Source of the DNA: Arthrobacter sp. AL12
GTDB taxonomy: Bacteria > Actinomycetota > Actinomycetes > Actinomycetales > Micrococcaceae
DNA: 64,000 nucleotides
Assembly (NCBI RefSeq): GCF_029960645.1
Contig: NZ_JASBQY010000018.1
Coordinates: forward strand, 17,909 to 81,908
Direction: 5' to 3'
Under the pieces are notes generated by a model. It was not told where the DNA came from and did not search any database. It saw only the letters and a list, made by a program, of their open reading frames with translations. This document shows positions 56,259 to 64,000 of the stretch, piece by piece. The translations under genes were made by a program, and so were the position numbers. Each line of letters opens with the position of its first letter. The stretch's first letter is position 1.

Positions 56259-56412
56259 TTGACCGGGGTGGCTTGTGGAACGGCAGATTTGGCAGTCGTT
56301 GTCATATTGATGTTCGCTCCCATCAGCGGCGCCAACGCGGCAAGTCCCGGATGATTGTCGACACGTCCAAGAACCATCAAACCCGTCCACTGGCCTTTCC
56401 GGTCGCAAATGT

Positions 56413-56811
56413 TCAGCCGTCGGCGTTGTCGACCAGTTGTGTCCTGTAGACGTCGATTTTCGCGCTGACCCCGCGAAGGTATTCCTGGTCCTCGTCCAGA
56501 TTGGCCTCCACGGCGGTGCGGTGGGCCTCCAGCATCCGGAGGCTGGACTCACTGGTGCTGGTTCCCTTCCGGACCCATTGCGGCGTACTCCCGGATTACG
56601 CCGATCGGCATTCCCGATTTGCGCAATTGCGCGATGAACCGGACGGCCGCGTCCTCGCTGGGGCCGTAGAGGCGCCGTCCGGACGCCGTCGGCGGAATGT
56701 CCAGGAGCTGTTGTCCTTCGTAGTAGCGCAGGGTGTGTGGACGCCGGTCAGCCCCGCGGCCTCGGCGATGGAGACCTCAGACGAGTCGTCCAGGGTCACA
56801 ACCCGACCCAT
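56413..56811 (-). pseudogene. MerR-family regulator, frameshifted twice
   Basis: Pieces in order: EVSIAEAAGLTGVH, then in another frame LRYYEGQQLLDIPPTASGRR LYGPSEDAAVRFIAQLRKSG MPI, then in a third LRMLEAHRTAVEANLDEDQE YL. These are the helix-turn-helix, the YYExxxLL wing and the dimerising helix of MerR proteins. Frame changes lie near 56735 and 56570. It overlaps the end of the SDR gene, the usual MerR-plus-SDR pairing. Confidence 0.75.
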
Positions 56812-57656
56812 CCGGCGGTCATTGAAGTCACCCGGCTCCCGTCGAGGTCGCTGAGCTTGTTAGCGACAAACTCGCGGGCCCCTTCCGACGTCTGGATCCG
56901 GAATGCGGGACTGTTGTCCTGCAGGCTGGCGAGCACTGTCTGCGCCACCTCGTCCGGAGTTTGTGCGCTGTTGCCGGCGAACTGCGCCGTGGTCCGGGAA
57001 ATGTAAGCGGAGAGGGCCGGGCCGTATGCGCCGGCGCTGGCGGCCATCGCTGTCGGGTCAATGTCGGCGTTGGCTACAAACTCGCTGGAGACCGCCCCTG
57101 GCTCGATGATGTAAACGCCGACCCCCACGGTTTTCGCCACCGGCTGCAGGCTCTCCAGGAAACCCTCGACGGCGAATTTGGCGGCACAGTAGGCCTCGTT
57201 GAAAGGCTGGCCCACTGCACCGCCCACGGAACTAATGGTAACGATCCTGCCGTGGCTGGCTCGCAGGTGGGGCAGCGCAGCCCGCGTCAGGGCGACCACG
57301 CCGAAGAAGTTGACCTCCATCGCCGACCGAAAGTCGTCCACGGTCAGCACTTCGAGCGTCCCGACAGTGGCGCTGCCGGCGTTGTTAACGACGGCGTCGA
57401 GTCGCCCGTAGCGATCCGTGCAGTAGGCGATCTCGCGGTCGATGGTCTGCTGGTCGGTGACGTCCAGTTCACGGATGTCCAATTCCACCCCCGCCTCGAT
57501 GGCGGCGGACCTAAGTGCGTCGGACCGCGTGAGATTCCGCATCGTGGCGATGGTGGTCCAACCGGCGCCAGCGGCGGCGATGGCGGTGGCGAGGCCGATC
57601 CCGGACGAGGTTCCGGTAATCAGGACGGTGGGAGGGGCGGGCTGCTGGTTGGTCAT
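56796..57656 (-). CDS. Short-chain dehydrogenase/reductase
   Basis: 286 residues from MTNQQPAPPTVLITG. Cofactor loop TGTSSGIGLATAIA, NNAGSATVG, catalytic Ser in TISSVGGAVG and Tyr/Lys in YCAAKFAVEGFLE. Classical SDR, close to the group that works on ketones and sterols; no substrate evident. The merR remnant follows with a short overlap. The 285 bases upstream (57744-58028) hold no gene. Confidence 0.88.
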   Translation of the reverse strand: MTNQQPAPPTVLITGTSSGIGLATAIAAAGAGWTTIATMRNLTRSDALRSAAIEAGVELDIRELDVTDQQTIDREIAYCTDRYGRLDAVVNNAGSATVGTLEVLTVDDFRSAMEVNFFGVVALTRAALPHLRASHGRIVTISSVGGAVGQPFNEAYCAAKFAVEGFLESLQPVAKTVGVGVYIIEPGAVSSEFVANADIDPTAMAASAGAYGPALSAYISRTTAQFAGNSAQTPDEVAQTVLASLQDNSPAFRIQTSEGAREFVANKLSDLDGSRVTSMTAGWVGL

Positions 57657-58028
57657 GAGGTACCTATCGGTCTGAAAAGGGTTGTTAGGTCTTGGCGAAA
57701 ATTCCTGCATTGATGATGCATTGTAGAGTGTGGTCGAAGTCAAACACTCTGCTCCAGACGACCAGCATTCACCGCCTAGATGGGCTCGAGCTCTACGGCC
57801 CCAGCAGGCGCCGAAGCGCTACCGATGTCCGACGGACAGCGCCCCGCGCTGACGCCCACAGCCTCATCGGACGCCGCTTCGCCCAACACGCCCTCGCCCC
57901 GGGCGGTCCCTTCGACACATCACATTTGAAAACGGAGAACCTCTATAGGCCGTTTCCCAGTGAATTAGAAAGCCACCGCGCAGTACAGACGGCGGACGCC
58001 GAACAAACGCAACAACCGATTACGCCGT

Positions 58029-58826
58029 TCAGGCAAGGAACCCAGCAGCTTCGGCGAAACCGAGCTTCTTTGAGATGGCAAGGGCGGCCTGTCGCATGAC
58101 GGGCTGGAGAGCTTTCATCCGCTCCATCGGCATGTAGGGAGTGATCGCCGAGATGCTGATGGCCGCGACCACCTCACCGCTCCCATTACGAACGGGGGCT
58201 GCCACGCACCAGATGCCGGGTTCGTTTTCTTCCAGGTCCAGTGTTGAACCCTCCGCGGCATATGAGGTCATCCGTTCCAAAAAGAGTTTCCTACGTTCGG
58301 GAGGCGTCTCCTGCCCGTGTTCCCGGTCGAAGACCGCTTGCCATCTGTGGGGTTCGTCGAGGAGGAGTGCCTTCCCAATGCCAGTCTTGCTTAGCGGCAT
58401 TCGGTAGCCGATGCGGGAGCGCATTTCCGCGCCCCGCGATCCGGAGATCTTGTCGACGTAGAGAACTTGCCCCCCTTCCTCGACTGCCAAGTGAATGGTG
58501 TCGAGGTACTTCTTCGACAATAGTTCCAGGACAGGTCGAGCAACCGCTGACGCCGGGCTCTGGTAGAGCGCCTGGAATCCAAGTTCGATGAGCGTTGGGC
58601 CCAAGACATAGGCGGCGCCATGCGTGCTGCGTATGTAGCCGTATTGTTCCAACAACTGAACGAATCGGTGGGCAGCGCTTCGGCCGATGCCGGTCGCCGA
58701 GCACACAGACTTCAGATCCGTCGCCCCGTTAGCTACCGCTCTCACTACGTCTAGCCCGCGCGATAGCGTCTGAGTTCCAGGAATGGCCTGCACTCGAGTC
58801 GCGGCCGCCTTTGATGGGTCATCCAC
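58029..58826 (-). CDS. IclR-family transcriptional regulator
   Basis: About 265 residues from the GTG at 58826 (a TTG at 58859 is an alternative). N-terminal winged helix: GLDVVRAVANGATDLKSVCS, ATGIGRSAAHRFVQLLEQYG Y; effector domain: VEEGGQVLYVDKISGSRGAE M, GYRMPLSKTGIGKALL and CVAAPVRNGSGEVVAAISIS AITPYM. Divergent from the dgo genes, with a palindrome between, so it very likely controls galactonate catabolism in response to galactonate or a derivative. Confidence 0.92.
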   Translation of the reverse strand: MDDPSKAAATRVQAIPGTQTLSRGLDVVRAVANGATDLKSVCSATGIGRSAAHRFVQLLEQYGYIRSTHGAAYVLGPTLIELGFQALYQSPASAVARPVLELLSKKYLDTIHLAVEEGGQVLYVDKISGSRGAEMRSRIGYRMPLSKTGIGKALLLDEPHRWQAVFDREHGQETPPERRKLFLERMTSYAAEGSTLDLEENEPGIWCVAAPVRNGSGEVVAAISISAITPYMPMERMKALQPVMRQAALAISKKLGFAEAAGFLA

Positions 58827-58868
58827 TTGATCAACACACTCTTTCCATCTGGGGGACAATTAGTCTAG

Positions 58869-58885
58869 GTCCCATTATATGGGAC
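58869..58885. promoter_or_regulatory. Probable IclR operator
   Basis: GTCCCATTATATGGGAC, a palindrome with seven-base arms and a three-base centre, 43 bases before the IclR start and 86 before dgoK. IclR-family sites are often of this size. AT-rich sequence beside it (TTATTTAAATAA) could be the divergent promoter. Confidence 0.8.
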
Positions 58886-58970
58886 GTTATTTAAATAATC
58901 GGGATTTAGAGGTCACTCTTATTGCACGAAGGGATCACCCCTTTCGTCGAATCAGCAGGAGCGAAGAGCA

Positions 58971-59990
58971 ATGACGAAGCAAAGCGGTGCCCGATTGATC
59001 GCCTTGGACTGGGGCACGAGCTCCTGCCGAGCTTTCCTGTTGGGCAACGATGGAATCGTGCTTTCGGAACGACGTGGGAATTCCGGAGTAATGGATGTGT
59101 CCACGGCTGCGGATCTGGACGGACTCGCTTACGAGGAGGCCTTTGAAGAAGTTTTTGAGGCCCTATGCGGGGATTGGCTGACGGACCTGCCTGCCCTCCC
59201 CGTCATCGCTTGTGGGATGGTCGGCAGTAACCGCGGTTGGGTTCAGACACCATACCGCCTGCTTCCAGCTGATCTCACCGGCGACGGAATCGCGCTGACG
59301 GCCGTTCCCACAAGGCGTGGCGCTACTGTCCACATCATTTCCGGGCTGATGGACGATTCGAAGTTGCCAGACATTATTCGCGGCGAAGAGACACAGGTAC
59401 TGGGGGCGATTGTTGGCGAACAAGCATCGGGTTCTGCCGATCTTGAGCATGAACGTGTCGTCCTACTACCGGGGACCCATTCCAAATGGGTCCGGATCAA
59501 GGGAAGCACCGTGACCAGTTTCACGACGTGTATGACCGGTGAACTCTTCTCGCTGCTCACGACCAAGAGCACATTAGCTCAGCCGTCTGCCCGATTAGAG
59601 GAAGCTGACTGGGATGCGTTCGTACTGGGACTTGACGTGGCCGGTGCTCCACCAGGGAACGGCGGCATTCTGACGACCGCTTTTTCAGCTCGCACCTTGG
59701 TCATGACCGGCAGGCTTCGCCCGAATCAGGTGGAGGACTACCTCTCCGGCCTATTAATCGGTTCAGAGATAGCCGACATCAAAGCATCCTGGCTCGCTGA
59801 CATAACGGTCCAAATACTCCTATGCGGTGAGCCAGATCTTAACCAGAGGTACCGGATGGCCTTGGAAAGATTCGGGTTGTCCGTGACCCACGAAACCACC
59901 ACATCCGCGGTAATAGGGATGTGGCGGACTGCCGTCTCCGCGAGTCTCCTCTCGGATGCCGGTTCTCCTGCCTCCCCAACATTCGTCTAG
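58971..59990 (+). CDS. dgoK: 2-dehydro-3-deoxygalactonokinase
   Basis: 339 residues. Phosphate loop IALDWGTSSCRAFLLGNDG, then VIACGMVGSNRGWVQTPY, VVLLPGTHSKWVRIKGSTVT SFTTCMTGE and LSGLLIGSEIADI, all DgoK landmarks. It phosphorylates 2-keto-3-deoxygalactonate at C6. First gene of the dgo unit, with a GGAGCGAAG ribosome site. Confidence 0.94.
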   Translation: MTKQSGARLIALDWGTSSCRAFLLGNDGIVLSERRGNSGVMDVSTAADLDGLAYEEAFEEVFEALCGDWLTDLPALPVIACGMVGSNRGWVQTPYRLLPADLTGDGIALTAVPTRRGATVHIISGLMDDSKLPDIIRGEETQVLGAIVGEQASGSADLEHERVVLLPGTHSKWVRIKGSTVTSFTTCMTGELFSLLTTKSTLAQPSARLEEADWDAFVLGLDVAGAPPGNGGILTTAFSARTLVMTGRLRPNQVEDYLSGLLIGSEIADIKASWLADITVQILLCGEPDLNQRYRMALERFGLSVTHETTTSAVIGMWRTAVSASLLSDAGSPASPTFV

Positions 59991-60014
59991 CCCCCCGAGT
60001 CGAGAGCCCGAAAC

Positions 60015-60665
60015 ATGACAACTATCAAAGAAACCACCAAACCAAGCACTGGCCTGATCGCCATTCTGAGGGGCCTACCCACAACCGATTCCCTGGAAGT
60101 GGGTCAATGCCTTTACGAGGCCGGCTTCCGCTCCTTGGAAGTACCCCTAAATTCTCCCAACCCGCTAGCCACGATAGGCACCCTGAGGAAAGGGCTTCCT
60201 GCGGACTGCCTGGTCGGCGCGGGAACGGTCCTCACGGTCGGCCAAGTCCGTCAGTGTCACGAAGCCGGCGCACAAATCATCGTCTCGCCCAATACTGATA
60301 CCGCAGTAATCGCGGAAACTGTAAGGCTGGGAATGCGCAGCTACCCTGGGACCGCCACCCCCAGCGATGCATTCGCGGCCATCAGCGCTGGGGCACTGGA
60401 CATCAAAATATTCCCTTCAGAACAAGTCGGTATCAACGGGCTGAAAGCCTGGGCCACAGTAGTCCCCAAAGAAATCGGGCTGATCCCCGTTGGCGGGATT
60501 GAAGTGTCCAATATGAACATCTGGATCGCGGCCGGCGCCACAGGATTCGGCATCGGCGCGTCACTGTACAAGCCTGGCATCACTATCCAGGACCTGCGAA
60601 AACGGGCCACCCTCCTGATCGAAGCCTGGAACTCAGCTCTCATCGCAGGCAAGAAAGCAGCCTGA
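60015..60665 (+). CDS. dgoA: 2-dehydro-3-deoxy-6-phosphogalactonate aldolase
   Basis: 216 residues. LIAILRGLPTTDSLEVGQCL, catalytic Glu42 in SLEVPLNSPNP, VGAGTVLTVGQV and Schiff-base Lys131 in GALDIKIFPSEQVGINGLKA. It splits the DgoK product to pyruvate and glyceraldehyde 3-phosphate. Twenty-four bases after dgoK. It is the single-domain form, not the DgoA-DgoD fusion. Confidence 0.94.
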   Translation: MTTIKETTKPSTGLIAILRGLPTTDSLEVGQCLYEAGFRSLEVPLNSPNPLATIGTLRKGLPADCLVGAGTVLTVGQVRQCHEAGAQIIVSPNTDTAVIAETVRLGMRSYPGTATPSDAFAAISAGALDIKIFPSEQVGINGLKAWATVVPKEIGLIPVGGIEVSNMNIWIAAGATGFGIGASLYKPGITIQDLRKRATLLIEAWNSALIAGKKAA

Positions 60666-60899
60666 GATTGCCCCGAATTATCCGCTACCCCGCCACTGCC
60701 TTAGTGTCCCCGGGGGGTACCGGTTCCGCACCCCGATACGCAGGCCGCACCAGTACGAACAGCTTGGCGGGCCCGACCGGACCTCAGATGCACATTCCGC
60801 TGTAGCTGATTCTGTGGCTGTCACCATGCCGTGGCTTAGTACAGATCTCGGAAACCGCTCCACCCTTCCTCTTCCACCCTCCAAGAATGAAAGCAAACG

Positions 60900-61577
60900 A
60901 TGCCTAATATCACCCACCCCAGCCCAACCGTCGACGCCGACCTCGTCGCGAAGTTCACAGCGCTGGCGGACGTAATGTCGCTCTCCTGCGTCGTGTCGGA
61001 CGCGCTGGACCGCGCAGGGACCATGCGTCACGACATGAAGCCAAAAGGCGCGGACAGGAAGATCATTGGCACCGCCGTCACGGTCAAGCTGGCCGCCGGA
61101 GACATTGTCGACTGCCTTGACGTATTCAATATCACCAAGCCTGGCGACGTGATTGTAATCGATGCGTTTGGCGAGACCGAGACCTCGATTTGGGGCGGCC
61201 TGATGTCAGGCCTGGCAAAGAACGCCGGTGTCGTCGGGGCAGTTATTGACGGTTCTTGCCGCGATACGGACGAAGCGAAGTTCCTCGATTTCCCGGTCAC
61301 CGCCAAGGCATCCGGCCCCCGCCAAGCACATACCGCCATTAGTGGCCGACGCGAGCCGCTCCACATCAATGTCCCGATCACCTGTGGCGGCATCCTCGTC
61401 AATCCAGGCGATCTCGTCGTTGCCGACGAGATCGGTGTCGCCGTCGTCCCGCAGGCCGACATGGCCTCAGTTTACGAACGTGTCCGCACAATCGCTGACA
61501 ACGAAGCTGCCATGCGCGAGCTCATCCTTGAAGGGAAGACCTTCGAAGACCTCCTGGCCAAGTTCGGCCGAATCTAG
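60900..61577 (+). CDS. RraA-like / HMG-type aldolase family protein
   Basis: 225 residues. IGTAVTVKLAAGD, SIWGGLMSGLAKNAGVVGAV IDGSCRDTDEAK and GGILVNPGDLVVADEIGVAV VP fit the RraA/HpcH-like class of metal-dependent aldolases (4-carboxy-4-hydroxy-2-oxoadipate aldolase type); the Arg-Asp pair of the metal site is present. Its job in sugar-acid breakdown is not defined; it could act as an oxaloacetate decarboxylase or a second aldolase. Separated from dgoA by 234 bases without a gene. Confidence 0.85.
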   Translation: MPNITHPSPTVDADLVAKFTALADVMSLSCVVSDALDRAGTMRHDMKPKGADRKIIGTAVTVKLAAGDIVDCLDVFNITKPGDVIVIDAFGETETSIWGGLMSGLAKNAGVVGAVIDGSCRDTDEAKFLDFPVTAKASGPRQAHTAISGRREPLHINVPITCGGILVNPGDLVVADEIGVAVVPQADMASVYERVRTIADNEAAMRELILEGKTFEDLLAKFGRI

Positions 61578-61649
61578 CCGCAGTCCGATCCGAGCGCCCG
61601 TTCGCGACCGGACGCTACCCGCCCGAATGAAAGAGCAAGGACGCATTTC

Positions 61650-63023
61650 ATGCCTATCAACAACAAAACCAACCCGAAACTCCCCCTCCCCAAGCCTAAG
61701 GGACGGGTCCGCTGGGTAGTCCTCAGCCTGCTGATGCTACTAGCGCTAATCAACAACATTGACCGGCTCGCGCTGTCCGTCGCAGCGCCCGCCATGCAGG
61801 CTGAACTCGGTATCACCGCCACAGAAATTGGCCTCCTCGGCAGCGCCTTCGCGCTGTTTTACGCTCTCGGCCAATTCCCGTCCGGGTACCTGATCGACAA
61901 GTTTGGTCCCCGACTGCTTTTGGGTTGGGCAGTAGTGGCATGGTCCGCAGCCACGGCCGCCATGGGCCTCTTCAATAGCCTCGCGGGGTTCGCACTCGCC
62001 CGCGCCGGACTCGGCCTGGCAGAAGCACCGTCAATGCCGGCGACGAACAAGATCGTGGCACAGTGGTTCCCCAAACGGGAACAGTCTTTGGCCAACGCAG
62101 GATGGGATTCCGCGCTCAAAGCCGGACCCGCGTTCTTTACGGTACTCCTAGTATGGATCGTCACGGCGTTCGGGTGGCGCCTCCTATTCGTCATCGCCGG
62201 CATCGCCGGCCTGCTCTTCGCCATCCTCTTCTTCCTGAGTTACCGGAACCCCGAGTCGGCAAAGTCCCTGACCAAAGAGGAACTCGACTACATCCAGCAA
62301 GACACCGACACGAGCGTCGCCGCCACGGGCGTGAAAATCCCCTGGGGACGAGTGTTCACCCGCACCAGCATGTGGGGCATGATGCTCGGCTACTTCTGCA
62401 ACCTCTTCGCCTACCAGATCTTCCTAATCTTCATTCCGCTGTTCATCATCAATCAATTCGGCATCCCGTTCGCCTCGCTCGGCTGGATCGTGAGCATTCC
62501 GTGGATCGGAGCGATCATTGGTGACCTCGCTAGCGGCTGGATCTCTGGCCGTATCAGCGACCGTCCGGGCTGGACCACGAAGCGGGCCAAGAAGGTCATG
62601 ATTGTCACCTCCCTCGCCCTGCAGGCCATCATGCTCGCGCTCATCCCGATCAACGTACTCTTCTCACCAGCGGAGGGCCTGCCGATCGCGATAACATTCA
62701 TGGCCGTCGCTCTGGGCTTCAACGGTGCGGTCATCGCCCATGCCTGGTCGATGACCACTGAGATCACCGCCCCCGCGACCGTCGCGACCGTCGGGTCCGT
62801 ACAAAACTTCGGGGGATTCATGGGCGCCACGGTCTCACCGCTCATCGCGGGCCTCATCGTTGATGCGACCGGCTCGTTCAACATCGTTTTCTTCATCGCT
62901 GCCTTCATCGCTCTACTCGGCGCTGTTCTTTACCACACCATGGTCCGCAAGCCGATCATCTCCGTGGAGGAGCTAGCCGCCATCAACACCGTCCACAACG
63001 AGAGGCAAACTGCGGACGTCTGA
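61650..63023 (+). CDS. MFS transporter, sugar-acid (ACS) type
   Basis: 457 residues, 12 helices. Start region NIDRLALSVAAPAMQAELGI TATEIGLLGSAFALFYALGQ and SGYLIDKFGPRLLLGW with motif A; RAGLGLAEAPSMPATNKIVA QWFPKRE is the diagnostic motif of the anion:cation symporter family that includes DgoT and GudP. Most likely the galactonate importer. Last gene of the unit. Confidence 0.9.
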   Translation: MPINNKTNPKLPLPKPKGRVRWVVLSLLMLLALINNIDRLALSVAAPAMQAELGITATEIGLLGSAFALFYALGQFPSGYLIDKFGPRLLLGWAVVAWSAATAAMGLFNSLAGFALARAGLGLAEAPSMPATNKIVAQWFPKREQSLANAGWDSALKAGPAFFTVLLVWIVTAFGWRLLFVIAGIAGLLFAILFFLSYRNPESAKSLTKEELDYIQQDTDTSVAATGVKIPWGRVFTRTSMWGMMLGYFCNLFAYQIFLIFIPLFIINQFGIPFASLGWIVSIPWIGAIIGDLASGWISGRISDRPGWTTKRAKKVMIVTSLALQAIMLALIPINVLFSPAEGLPIAITFMAVALGFNGAVIAHAWSMTTEITAPATVATVGSVQNFGGFMGATVSPLIAGLIVDATGSFNIVFFIAAFIALLGAVLYHTMVRKPIISVEELAAINTVHNERQTADV

Positions 63024-63431
63024 GGATCCCCGCAGGGCCGTCCCACGAGCCTCAACGGACCCGTGGGCTAGAGCCGCACTTCGACCAAACCCCCTCAAAG
63101 CAGGGGTACGCGCAACTCGGGTCCTCCGGCTTGAGCCGAGCGTACCCGTCCAAGAATTGGGAGAGACAGGTTGATTCAGCCCCTAACCCGATGGACTGCC
63201 AAGCGACGGAGGGCTACTAACTGGAGCGGCGGGACACAACCATTGACCGCTGGACGAAGAGCCAAATGAATGCGTGCTGTACATCAACTGCTTACCGCCC
63301 TGCGCGAGTTCTAACGAATACTGGGAACAAGGGGATGGTCACACTCGATATCTCTGAGGGGCATATTTTGGACGCGTACTTCACGAGATAGAGCCAATTA
63401 CACGAAGGTGTTGAAAATCCCCTTGGGATTG
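63024..63431. other. Intergenic stretch without a recognisable gene
   Basis: No supported frame on either strand. A galactonate dehydratase gene, expected near dgoK and dgoA, is not here. Confidence 0.45.
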
Positions 63432-63490
63432 AACTGCTCCCCGGGAGTCTGGACTGAGAAATTCAGTTCAGACTCTTGGGGAGCAGTTTT
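63432..63490. terminator. Long imperfect hairpin
   Basis: AACTGCTCCCC pairs with GGGGAGCAGTT, enclosing an inner stem ACTGA/TCAGT flanked by GAGTCTG/CAGACTC, and is followed by T bases. It can act as a terminator, or mark the end of the IS21-type element whose istB remnant lies just beyond. Confidence 0.55.
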
Positions 63491-63649
63491 GCGCACAAGT
63501 GTCAATGGCCAATAGTTTGTGCCCACGGGCGGCCAGCAGAAATGCCCGCTGGAATTCAAGTGGTGGCCATGAAAACTGCCCGGTCATGGCCACGAGATCT
63601 GCCCACCGGGTTTTCGGTGGCGTTGGCCATGTTGGGGTGTGGGTTTAGT

Positions 63650-63904
63650 TCATTGGGGTGACTCCTTTTCCGGCCAGGGCCGGCTGAGGCGAATCGATTC
63701 TCCTGAGGTCTGGCAGACGTGCGCGTGGTGCAGCAGCCGGTCCACCGTCGCCGGGGCGAGGGTTTTGGGCATGAGTTCGTCAAAGCCGGCCGGATGCAGG
63801 TTGGAGGAAACCGCGATGGAGCGCTTTTCGTAGGCGGCGTCGACGAGGCGATAGAGGCCCTCGGCCGCGTCGGTGCCTACCGGCAAGAGTCCTATGTCAT
63901 CGAC
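63650..63904 (-). pseudogene. istB: IS21-family istB ATPase, C-terminal fragment
   Basis: Reads VDDIGLLPVGTDAAEGLYRL VDAAYEKRSIAVSSNLHPAG FDELMPKTLAPATVDRLLHH AH (given in pieces), matching the C-terminal half of IstB with its Walker B and sensor regions. An in-frame stop at 63905 closes the frame upstream, where unrelated sequence with a palindrome begins. IstB works with the IstA transposase; neither the Walker A part nor istA is in view. Confidence 0.85.
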
Positions 63905-64000
63905 CTATGCGGATGTCCGCATAGATCGACCTATGCCGAGCCCGTGACTATGCCGAGGTGTCCGCCAGGTGGGGCTGGTGTGCGGGGTCCGGGCCGGTCG

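Noticed and set aside
56259..56400. Continuation of the secreted-protein gene to the right of the second IS256 element
   Set aside because: The hydrophobic segment there (LAVVVILMFAPISGA) has no start and does not join in frame with the left part; it could be chance.

Overview
The window is high-GC actinobacterial chromosome, most likely from the Micrococcaceae (Arthrobacter or Pseudarthrobacter type). This rests on the trpA-lgt-gltBD-pyk-ANTAR regulator order, the codon usage, and an arsenate reductase of the mycothiol type. No database search was possible, so the genus is an inference.

Layout. (1) 1-10.6 kb is conserved core: the end of trpA, lgt, gltB, gltD, pyk, a PdtaR-like antiterminator regulator and a tRNA-Leu(CAA). 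(2) 11-16.2 kb holds small membrane proteins of unknown role; one of them is cut by an intact IS256-family element with an 8-bp target duplication, and another is frameshifted. (3) 16.4-23 kb is mostly decayed: a large non-coding repeat (copy A), transposase and ynfA remnants, an ECF sigma factor with its partner membrane protein, and a helix-hairpin-helix protein. (4) 23.1-31.6 kb is a sugar unit: ABC importer, LacI regulator with paired operators, a glycogen-debranching-type glycosidase and an MFS exporter. (5) 31.9-33.0 kb is repeat copy B. (6) 33.3-39.7 kb is a self-contained catabolic operon: a GlpP-type RNA antiterminator, a leader with mutually exclusive hairpins, an FAD-linked oxidase, an SDR, an FGGY kinase and an MFS permease. 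(7) 39.7-40.6 kb has a lone IS256 end, repeat copy C and a broken ATP-dependent DNA ligase. (8) 41.9-51.6 kb is an arsenic island: arsD, arsA, arsN, arsR, an aquaporin, an ArsR-ArsC fusion, three further ArsC-type proteins, thioredoxin reductase and a flavoprotein, with four matching operators but no ArsB or Acr3 pump. (9) 52-64 kb holds repeat fragment D, a beta-lactamase-fold lipoprotein, a second IS256 element, a broken merR beside an SDR, a galactonate-type (dgo) operon and an IS21 istB remnant at the edge.

Two signals stand out. The first is a family of roughly 0.6-1 kb non-coding repeats (A, B, C, partial D). Each full copy carries the 3' end of the tRNA-Leu at 10415 between two 19-bp palindromes, and one palindrome is preserved in copy B by paired base changes. 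The second is the GlpP-controlled operon, whose substrate cannot be assigned to a known pathway.

Several genes outside the core carry single-base frameshifts (12.6, 42.0, 45.1, 46.5, 54.3 and 56.5-56.8 kb). These may be real decay or residual sequencing errors; core genes are intact.
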